A model generated the notes under the pieces. The model saw only the letters and a list, made by a program, of their open reading frames with translations, was not told the DNA's origin and made no database searches. 27,502 nt of DNA, taken from the NCBI GenBank assembly GCA_043381765.1, contig JBHJMP010000994.1, forward strand, positions 1-27,502, written 5' to 3'. This DNA comes from Collodictyon triciliatum. Its lineage: Eukaryota; CRuMs. Position numbers and translations under genes: made by a program. Shown piece after piece: positions 18,498-27,502 of this stretch. Position 1 is the stretch's first letter, and every line of letters starts with the position of its first letter.

Positions 18498-21272
18498 GTA
18501 AACTATACCTAACTCTAACGAACATAAAACGCTGATTCAATCATCATTTGACTGGTGCCATCACGTGCATGCATTCATTTTCTATGGTATCCTTCCTTTT
18601 CAACATCATACCAATTTTTTTTTACCTTTTTATTCTTCTTCAGGATTGGAATTCTCCTCAAAAACGATCCTCGCTACCTTGCATGCAATTTATGACGGAA
18701 AAATTGAATACGACTTTACCCAATCCGTCAAGTATGACCTTATGGTCCTAGCGTGTTCTCTGTATGGTATTGCATCACCAAAGGACAAATCCCACTTTTT
18801 CAACTCGCTGCTTGGGTATCTAAAAGTAGCCGGAACCGCTGAACTTCGCTACCACATCCTTCTTTTAGTAGAATGTAATAGTTTCATATATAAAAAAATC
18901 AGTGCAACACTTTGTATCTTCGCTAACTCTACTACCTGGATACACATGTAGACATGACTCAAAACCATGTTGAGATGAACTCAGGGCTTGGAGATTATCT
19001 CAAGACATTTATGGAGGCAAAGAAGGAGAACGAATCATCGGTAATCTATTCAGTATATCTTTTTGCTGAATAATATACTCCGAAGCACTAGACATTGCCA
19101 ATTAAATATGAGGTTTACTTCCATAGGTCCAGTCCGACAGTCAGTTACCTCTCAGTCAATACTACTTGAAATATGCTGCTCTAGATATGTAAGTAAAAAA
19201 CAAATGCCAACATGTTTTTTTTTAATATATTCTAATAACAGGCCAATTCAATACTAGCTCTCTAAAATTTCAATAGTATTTTCATGAATGTACCTCGCTT
19301 TGATAAAAAAATTTCTAAAAAAAAACAATTCAGGAAGTCGAAATTTGTTCAGCTCCCATCAAGCAACAAAAAGTACTCAATCTCGCCTTTCAAGATAGTG
19401 AAACCTTCTGAATCCATTTTCAATCTAACCAAAGACATTACTAGCCATTATCCTAACCAATATTTAATTGATCGATTTATATATATTTGTTAATGCCAAT
19501 ATGTACTCAGGGTGTCACAGATTTCGTTTTCATCCCTTATTGGAGTCGGGGATGAGATTGAGACATTCATACATCTGTTGGAACTCTCCTCTGACGAAGG
19601 GATAGTTGCGTCGAATACGGAGGGTAATTTGGTGAATCCTTGAGACCTTAGTTACTAGAATTACTCGAATCCTCCCAGCTAATCACTGTTGTTGCTCCCG
19701 ATGACAGATTATGTCCAAATCGACATGATATATTCGACGTTCCAGAGGCTCGTTTCTCCTGTGTCTCTACCTCTCGAAGTCGTTGTAAAGCATCTAGAAA
19801 CAATCGGGTCGAAATCACTTGGAATTCACTTCCTGCTGACTACCCTATGCAACATTTCGATCGAAAGTATGGTTCCTAGATGGGCCCTTAATTCATTTGC
19901 GAATACTGTATATATCCATGATTATACCCAGGGAGCATGTATTTGCTCAACAATTAATCAATCCTTCAAACTATTACATAAACGACTATTACACACTCAC
20001 CGACCGATACTATAGCTCGTTCAGAAGACATTGAAGGGTATTCCATGGTTATCGATGTGAGTTCATCAATGCATAATAAGCTAGTCCTATTTTAGACAGA
20101 ATATTCTGCAGTTTTAATTGTCTGCAAAATATTTCTTTAACGAACAACACTACGCACCTACACAGTTTGTAACGAGAAAGCTGATCGATATTGTGTCTCA
20201 ACCACAAAGTAATGCACCTTTTACAAAGCATCCTTTTTACTTTATCACTATTCTCTCCTTTCCCCCTCTTATAATCACCAATATCAATATCCATACAGAT
20301 TGCATTCACAAGAGAGTCTACACCCTCTACACTTCTGCTATTGCAACGTTCAGCTACTTAATCAGCATACTCTCGAAAAAATCAGCAGCTGAGAATGAAA
20401 TGGACACAGAGGGCGCTGAATCACCAGTAAATACATGTTCCCCACCCCCGCATTTTTCAACCCTAACTTATTGCTGTAATTTTAAAGAATGAATCTTTGA
20501 TTCTTATTGTATTGTTTATGTTAGCTTCTTCGTCACGTATTCACGCGGATTTCTGATTTGCTTTTGGTCTTCACATCAAACCTGATGCTCTCATTCAAAT
20601 GTAAGTAAATTCTTTTCATGTCCAGGTGCCATATTGCATTTGTAATTTGTTCTTCTCTTCTCTGAAATACCAACAAATCTTTTAATGAATAGCATCTTTT
20701 GCCACCCTGCTCAACCTTGGTTTGACTGACATCGATGTTGTCTATATCCTCACTGAGGCCGGGGTTCCATTCGACATCCTCATCTCAATTTTGAAGGTTT
20801 AGACCAACTATTCCCGCCTCCATTACGATTTCTCCCACATTTTTTATGTTTCCAATGTTAACCAATAACATTTCTTCATTTCATTTTTTTTAATGAAAAA
20901 ATGTTTTTAGAATCTCAATTGTGCCCCTGAAAGCGTAACGTCTCTCGAGAACGTTTTTAAGAATGGTTTATCCAAGCCCCTTCTATCGAAGCTTGTGTCG
21001 CTTCCCAAGGGAACAACCCAAGAAACATTCAAAAATATGGTATAGTTCCTCCTCGCTGAAAGAATACACAAACTTGCTATGTATTCACTACACAAACATA
21101 AGTTCATTGAAATCGACGTGAACTTGCACTTCTGACAAAGACTTACGATTACAATCGCAAATTCAATAGCTTCTTGAGGTATCACTTCTATTGGGCGTAT
21201 CTGACCCGACGTTGGTTCAGTCGACCATACCATATCACAAAAAAACCCCTTTTCCTCTTAATTAAGTTGTTG

Positions 21273-21312
<40 letters not shown>

Positions 21313-21510
21313 CGATTTATGGTGCGCATCTTATTAACCGATGGGGTATATAACTCCCTTTTCAAACAAAAATAAAAAATTCTTGACAAATTCCCACTCT
21401 TGTGCTGATGTTCGAGACCCTCGAATTCTCTATCAATTTTATCTCAGAAAATCTCCCAAGCTTCGAAAAAATTCATGGAGGTATCTATTCAACAATTTAT
21501 CATAGTTGGG

Positions 21511-21606
<96 letters not shown>

Positions 21607-24600
21607 GCGAAAATATAATTGTAAATTGTATATTCAGAACACTTTCATATGACCATATACACACATTAGACGAATTCCACCGGCTCTATTTCAGCATGAG
21701 CTTCCAAGCCAGCATACACTCTGTCTACTCAAAGATTAAAAACGCCTCCACGATTTTCCACAGAATCATAGATGACCCAGTTGCTGCGTCCTTCATCGTG
21801 GTAATTGTCTGCATAGATGATCAGTATAAAACCAACATTTCATTTTCGGTTCAAAAGATAATTTTATCTTTGAGATGCATTTAAAAAACAAAAACAAACA
21901 AAAACACACTTTTGGACAATTCAGGACACAGTGAAGCTGTCAAACCTCGAGAAACTGATCGAAACTATCCCATCAGCCGGTACTGTCTATGGAACATGAC
22001 ATAATACATTTATACTGGATCATTTGTCCACAGACACATTGACTAACTCATGGAATTATATTTTTCCAACAAAAAAAAAAAGGTCGTCAAGGAGAGAAAA
22101 CGCCAATAGACGAAAAGTTTGACTCGCATATCAAGAGCCTTCTTCCTGGATTTTCTTATCTTTTCCAATCTGCAGAGAGTCTATTTGAGGAAAATCAACG
22201 AATCTTTACTGTTGCTTATTATTATCTACGTTTGTACTACTGATTATTTTCAAAATTAAATTCTACTGTGTGCTTGGTCCATCATTCTATATATAAAAAA
22301 CTCAAAAAATACCAGATCTCAAAACTGGAATTCCCGAAGTTCTAGAAGCCAAGGTATTATGAATGTTATTATTTGTTTTTTATTCTATTTCTATTAATTT
22401 ATACAGCTTTAGTTTCGTGTAAGATTATTATAAATAAAAACAACACCAAACTCAGGTCCACATGACTGCACCTGTCTCAAGAAATCCCATAGCGCTGCTT
22501 GAGTTCTTGGCAAAATTAAGCTTCAAGACTCTTATGCTACAAACTATTCGAGTATTTACAAAGTTGTTGACTTTAGGAGCCTTTCCAGGTAACGATGAAC
22601 CTAGTGTTATTCTTTCATTCTTTCATTCTTTCATTCTTATCTCTGTACTGACTCTTTCTTTAAAGCTAATGGAGGTGCTTTTTTGAGCTATGAGGATATT
22701 TTTTGTTCAAATTTGTCAAAAATGGAACCGTCATTTATGGGTTTGTTTCATTTCATTTTATTTTTATGCGTGTATTTGTATTTCTTAAGTGTATATCTTC
22801 GAAAAATGAACAATTATTTTCTTGCCAATATCCTTTTTTTCTCCTAATTTTTCTTTTACTTAAGAAAATCTGTTGGCCAGAATTTTGTTCACAAAAACAT
22901 CTGCTGATGGCAAAGGTTTTATTCTCTCTTAAATTGTATATCTCGCTAGTAGAATTCAAGCAAACTGTAATACTCTATTGCTTACCCAACTATTCTCTTT
23001 TTGCTGTCGAATCACCACACAGAACCAGACCTAAGAGACTTGTCGAATCGCTTCATCAAACTTGTCTGTCAGCTTAAGGGACCTCAATCGAAAAGCGTCG
23101 CCGACAAATTCTACGCGCACCTAGTCCAGCTACTTCCATTTGTCATCAGTGAATCGCCAGAATTTGTCACTGTACTATTCATTCCCAAGAATTCCCCAAC
23201 TGCAATAGTTTAATGAAAATACTTGAAATTATACATTCGTTTACTCATTTACTAGAAATAAATACGGAGAAAATAAAATAAAAACTTTAGGATTACATGA
23301 GGGCTTTGTCAGAGTCTGCAGACACGAAAGAAAGGGTACTCGTTGTGGTCTCACAGCTCGAGTTTCTTGCCAATTCTCTTGAAGTGTCCATAGATACTCT
23401 TTCGGAGGAGTCTCTGTTATGTATTAACAAGCTGGTCAGCCTTTTCACGCTTTCTGGAGCTGACGGTTTGCAACTACAATACTTTAAAGTCTTATTTTCT
23501 GAAAAAAAGCATGCTGCAATGTCAAATTATTTATTCAAGTTAAATGGATTGAACAAATCTAATTTACTTTTATTAGTCGAAAGTAAAAACATGGACGTAG
23601 AGGCGGCTGACGAAAGGTCAGTTTCTCAAATTTTTGAACATTGATTAGTATTGAGCCAACCAACCAAACATAGTACATGATTTTTATATCAAGTCATCTG
23701 AACTATATATGTATGTGTAGCATTCCATTATGCACCTTTGTCAAGACTGGGAAAACGCATGAAGAACAACACTGGTATAACTGCTACACGTGCAAACTCG
23801 TATCCAATGAGGGATGCTGTTCTTCATGTGCTCGTAGTTGCCACGCTGGCCATGATTTGTCCTATGAAAAGTTTGGTAAATTCTATTGCGACTGTGGTTC
23901 CAACCCGCAGAGGCGATGCAAGGTATCATATTCCTGAAGCAGATTACTTGAATCATTTTCTCTGTAATATGTAACCCACTTGATACATATCGTCTTCGTT
24001 CTCATATCTACCATTAATCAGAGGTTAAAGGAGGAGTCCGAATCGGAGTGCAAATTTGTTCTTCCTCCGACGCTGGACCAGTATAGGTCCTACGCCAACG
24101 ACGCTGAAGGAGCAAAATATTCTCAAACGCAGAAGTCGATTGGCCTTGCGGTTAAAATCTACGAGGCAGACTCTGCCAAGTGCTGTACAATTCTGACTCG
24201 AATGTGCATGGTAGGATATTACGCATGAATTTTTTATTCTATATATTTATATATCTATTTTTTATATCATATAATTGTGAATTAATGACAAACAAATTTA
24301 AATCGCTATGTGATGTAACACTATCTTCCAATGTCATTCAAATCCCAATAACCCTCATTCACTCCTCAAATTGGTATAACATAAGATTGTTGCTTCAAAG
24401 ACATCATCTATTGATGCACCATCTGATAGTGGCATCACAATAACAACAGGCGGTTATCTTTCAAAGATTGATGCGTAAGATTACACGCCTACACAGCGCT
24501 ATCTTATATAAGCACTTGTTTGAACATATTTTATTCGTGCTTTGTTTTTGTTTTTGTTTTTTGTATGTTTGTTATGTTTTTTTCTCGATTTTATATTGAA

Positions 24601-25514
24601 TAAATGATACAAAATCAACTTCAATCAAATCAGGTGCGATATTTTTGAAAAGAAAAGGGCGTATAAATCGGGTGCATTCGACTTGAAGATTACGTCCGAT
24701 TCAAAAGAAGGAAAATTAATGAAGAGCCTTGTATCAGAAAAGAAAGTCACTCGCAGACTCTTATCAACAAGTGGAGGTACTGTTTCCCATTCGAAAAATT
24801 AAATATTATACTTTCGGCACGCTGGTTGTTAATCCGAATTACATACATCATCTCTCAAATATTGTGAGTGTATATATGTTGTTTACGGGAATCCACCACA
24901 GCTCCCATTTACTTAGTTGGACCTACAATTCAAATCACAGATCGCCTGTTGATCGCGGAGCACATGAACATCTCGATGTTCGATATCAATTCTATCTTCA
25001 ATGACTCAAGCTCAAGTCCCCTTGAGAAGGCATCAGCTGTTGCCATAATGAAACAAGCATGCAAATTCGACATTTCTCATCTGGTTGTGAATTCAAGAAA
25101 TCCGAATCACATAGCTGTTGCTGGTGTAATGGAATGCTCGGTATAATATTTTACGTTGACCAATGGTGCCTATTCACACCACGCTCTGTTACTATCTTTA
25201 AATGACATCCCAATCGTTTATTTTGAAGCAAATCTTGCCTTTCATTACAAACATGAAGGAATTTTGATATAAAAATTTTCATTCTACAAAGGTTTTTGTT
25301 CAAGACCAGACGCGTGATGCATATAAGACGATATCCATCCAGCTCTACGGCGAGCCCTCTGAGAGAGAATATATTATAGATGTAAAAAAAAAACAAAAAA
25401 CTTAAGCCAATCAGTTCATTCTTTGATATATTCATTTGCTAGATAATCTAATCACCTAGAAAAAGCTGTTTCAACTTGGACGGCTCGTGCCTTAATATTG
25501 ATTATACATATTCA

Positions 25515-25610
<96 letters not shown>

Positions 25611-27441
25611 TTATTTGAAAAATACAAAATCACCTTAGATATTCTGGTTTCCTTGGAGCCAAAGCCATCTCGTTGTCGTCACGCCCCAGAGTGTTCGTGT
25701 CTACAACTTGGCGCTGGACTGCTTTTCTCCTGAGCTTAATTTCAATATCATATCGGATACAATCGTTTCAGTTGCTGTTGTGAAGCCCCGGTAAAGAAAT
25801 CTATCGAATTTACGTCGACCTTGAACAATGAAATTTAATCGCCAATTCTTGGTGTAAAATTTCAACTAATCCATGGTTACATAAAGAACTTCTGGATTGC
25901 CTTCCTTTGTTATACTCGGCCAATCGTCGATGATTTATTCTCATATGATTAACGGTTCCGAAAATACTGGCCCTATTGCCATCGAGTCAACCCTTGCCTT
26001 CGATACTGCCCCACAAGTCCCTCTCAACCCAACATCAGTATACTACTCTTCACTCCTGGATGTCCTGCTCTTATCAAACCAAGACGGAACGTAAGTTTCA
26101 CAACACAAATTAAATTAAACGCATGATAGCATGAAATCCTGTATGCACTTCATACATGTCATATATTGATAGGTACTCGATAATTACGTTTTTAAATACG
26201 GAATGCTAATACTACTCCGTAAATATAGAATATTTGTTTGCAAGGTTGATGACTCAGTGTTGAGGGTTATTAGCTACACAACCGTTGCAGCTGGCGCTGG
26301 GTTACCTATTCGGTATGCCATTCCCATATTTTGACACGTTTTAATTATTTCAAGAATACGTACTTAAGTAAATCTTTGATATGTATCACCTTCCTTCAGC
26401 GAAACTCCGCCCAAACGTTTCTACGAGCATGCAAACATTCCTGGTGTTGTTCTGTACACCGCAGGAAAGCATAGCATGGTGTACGCACTCAAGTTTGATG
26501 GCGAGCTTATCACGCACTCCACTGTGAAGGTCTTTTCTCTCTCCGCGTGATTTGTATTTTGCTTGAACGAACATAAACCAACATGGAACGACTTTGATTA
26601 TGCAAACGTATGGAAATTAACGATCGTTTTTGTATAGCCATGGGCGTCGTCAGGTTCCTTGTCTGTCGAGGGCATTTGCTTCATGGCGAATCCTATAAAC
26701 AAGTCGAATATATCACTGATTGTTCTTCATGAAGACGGCAGCCTTGCTAGACACGATACGGCTTCAAAATCTTCGGTTCTTTTGCTTGCTAATTAATGCA
26801 ATTCAAAATTTATTTTGTTGTCGATTTTGATTGTCCATCTCATTTATTCTTTGTGCAATTTTACTGGGATGAAGCTACTCTGACCAAATTTCCAACAACA
26901 CTAAATATTATAAAAATAGGAATTGTTGGAACCATCCACCAAAACCAAAGGTAGGCTAATTGAAATACAAAAAAGAAAAACAAAAAAGAATATTTATCCA
27001 CTCAAGTTCAACACTAAATCATTCCATGTGTTTGTAAATATGATATTCAGAGGGAAAAAAGGTGACGAAACAGTTCCCTGTTCACTTTTTTGAGGATAAG
27101 ATAGATGTTTCGAAAAACATTTCTTTCAGCTCTGAACTCAGCAAGCACCTCCCAGACCAAGGTTTGTTTGATTGTCATGAATGTATACGATTCCACGTTT
27201 TTCTTTTGTTATGAATATTGATAAAAAAAAAATCAATCAATCAATCAAATTTAATACCCAGCGGCACTGGAGAAATGGATTACCTCTGAAGAACTTATCA
27301 CTGTGTCTGGTGCCGATCCAATTATGATACACTTCTCTGACACTAAACTGGTATGAACAATCATGATTTACTACCTTGAGTAATGTATAGCGTACAAAAA
27401 AAACGATGAAAAAAGGTGACCAAGTACACTCGACAACAGCT

Positions 27442-27477
<36 letters not shown>

Positions 27478-27502
27478 TTAAAATTTTTTTTTTATTTTTC
27501 TT
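13541..27502 (+). CDS. UBR4: UBR4/BIG (p600) N-recognin orthologue, N-terminal ~2,180 codons
   Basis: About 60 exons join in phase into one frame from ATG 13541 to 27350, where an intron runs to the window edge. UBR4 is a very large (about 5,000 aa) ubiquitin ligase of the N-degron pathway. Identification rests on the UBR box at about residues 1550-1617 (animal UBR4: ~1656-1729) and on similarity after it, for example FWFPWSQSHLVVVTPQSVRV to human AVWLPGSQTELAIVTADFVK, and SVYYSSLLDVLLLSNQDGT to SVYYSHVLQMLFFSYCQGKS. The N-terminal 1,500 residues are helical and repeat-like, as expected for an armadillo-like solenoid, but weakly conserved. The catalytic C-terminal module lies beyond the window. 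Two splice choices (ends of the exons starting 21170 and 22083) remain open. An apparent stop at 15844 is removed by an intron. The exon list is given in three further entries. Confidence 0.92.
21266..21312. repeat. (GTT)/(ATT)n microsatellite in UBR4 intron
   Basis: GTT x4 passing into about 11 ATT units, within the intron between the exons starting 21170 and 21417. Confidence 0.95.
21511..21605. repeat. (ATT)~31 microsatellite in UBR4 intron
   Basis: About 95 bp of uninterrupted ATT units in the intron 21481-21669. Translated, it gives a spurious poly-Tyr frame. Confidence 0.97.
22605..22637. repeat. (CTTTCATT)n short tandem repeat in UBR4 intron
   Basis: About four ATTCTTTC units in the 77-nt intron 22589-22665, contributing its pyrimidine-rich tract. 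Confidence 0.8.
23721..23922 (+). other. UBR4: UBR-box zinc finger exon of UBR4
   Basis: One exon of 202 nt encodes the whole UBR box. It begins PLCTFVKTGKTHEEQHWYNC, then YTCKLVSNEGCCSSCARSCH, AGHDLSYEKFGKFYCDCGSN and ends RRCK. The Cys/His pattern (CxF, CxxC, CCxxC, CxxxCHxxH, FYCDCG, final C) matches the family zinc ligands, and human UBR4 reads the same around HWYHCHTCK and FFCDCG. In the family this domain binds destabilising N-terminal residues. All expected ligands are visible, so it should fold. The flanking introns are canonical (AG at 23719-23720, GT at 23923). Confidence 0.97.
24022..27350 (+). other. UBR4: UBR4 exons 47-60, beta-propeller-like region after the UBR box
   Basis: Exons: 24022-24210, 24401-24474, 24634-24776, 24902-25140, 25292-25381, 25460-25486, 25639-25790, 25887-26090, 26229-26312, 26400-26529, 26638-26775, 26920-26950, 27051-27161, 27262-27350. 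The translation shows short beta-strand-like repeats (HLVVNSRNPNHIAVAGVME; VFVQDQTRDAYKTISIQLYG; VLYTAGKHSMVYALKFDGEL; ISLIVLHEDGSLARHD) that line up with the WD-like propeller of human UBR4 (e.g. ILLCEDGSLRIY). VTKQFPVHFFEDK matches human VTFPIDFFEHN. After 27350 a donor GTATGA opens an intron that reaches the edge in a poly-T tract (27446-27474). Confidence 0.88.
25516..25611. repeat. (ATT)~32 microsatellite in UBR4 intron
   Basis: About 96 bp of uninterrupted ATT units in the intron between the 27-nt exon 25460-25486 and exon 25639. Translated, it gives a spurious poly-Ile frame. Confidence 0.97.
27446..27474. repeat. Poly-T tract at right edge
   Basis: 29 consecutive T in the last UBR4 intron of the window, followed by further T/A-rich sequence to the end. 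Probably part of a pyrimidine tract before an exon lying outside the window. Confidence 0.9.

Larger units (their letters stand above)
18644..23616 (+). other. UBR4: UBR4 exons 22-45 (solenoid up to the UBR box)
   Basis: Exons: 18644-18874, 18952-19040, 19127-19188, 19334-19372, 19511-19623, 19708-19866, 20016-20056, 20166-20208, 20299-20426, 20525-20600, 20693-20796, 20911-21039, 21170 to 21178/21196/21214 (three in-phase donors), 21417-21480, 21670-21800, 21925-21979, 22083 to 22178 or 22229, 22316-22353, 22456-22588, 22666-22740, 22865-22915, 23023-23171, 23291-23465, 23577-23616. Clear helical segments include TILATLHAIYDGKIEYDFTQ and MLQTIRVFTKLLTLG, the latter resembling human NRVLKFFTKLFQL just upstream of the UBR box. 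The acceptor at 21416 is weak. Confidence 0.75.

Noticed and set aside
21402-21884. 160-codon frame with a poly-Tyr core
   Set aside because: The poly-Tyr part is the (ATT)n intron repeat; the flanking real coding pieces are two separate UBR4 exons.
25476-25733. Frame with a poly-Ile core
   Set aside because: (ATT)n intron repeat; the true UBR4 reading of 25639-25790 is in another frame.

Overview
This is a nuclear window from an AT-rich, very intron-dense eukaryote, most likely a protist. The evidence is about 20 in-frame GT-AG introns in the left half and about 60 exons in one right-hand gene. Introns are mostly 50-150 nt, with long (ATT)n or A/GAATA arrays in several of them. TAA and TGA are both used as stops, and a 461-base N gap marks a draft assembly. 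I cannot fix the taxon. The simple-repeat style recalls some rhizarian genomes, but that is only an impression. All exon joins below were made by hand, by matching splice phase and recognised protein similarity.

Left third (1-8496): housekeeping genes of the secretory and endosomal membrane system. These are a KRTCAP2-like oligosaccharyltransferase subunit (+, 632-1865), a GOSR1/GS28 Golgi Qb-SNARE (+, 2161-3954), and an EMC5/MMGT1 subunit of the ER membrane complex (-, 4216-5681) that converges on GOSR1. They are followed by the 3' part of a gene with an MIT-like N-terminal domain (-, 6071 into the gap at 8497). An unrecognised minus-strand coding fragment runs off the left edge.

Middle (9085-12847): two plus-strand genes for proline/alanine/serine-rich coiled-coil proteins. 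They share a short NRS-type motif, a central Glu/Arg/Ala coiled coil and a NPLTGKxR motif, and look like divergent tandem paralogues of an undescribed family. The first is intronless and strikingly GC-rich. The second has one intron and ordinary composition.

Right half (13541-27502): the first ~2,180 codons of a UBR4/BIG (p600) N-recognin orthologue. The UBR-box zinc finger lies at about residue 1550-1617, close to its place in animal UBR4. A beta-propeller-like segment follows, and the gene runs off the right edge before the catalytic C-terminus. Its first exon encodes a ubiquitin-interacting-motif-like helix. An apparent stop at 15844 is removed by an intron, so I treat the region as one gene.

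I found no RNA gene, CRISPR array or intact mobile element.
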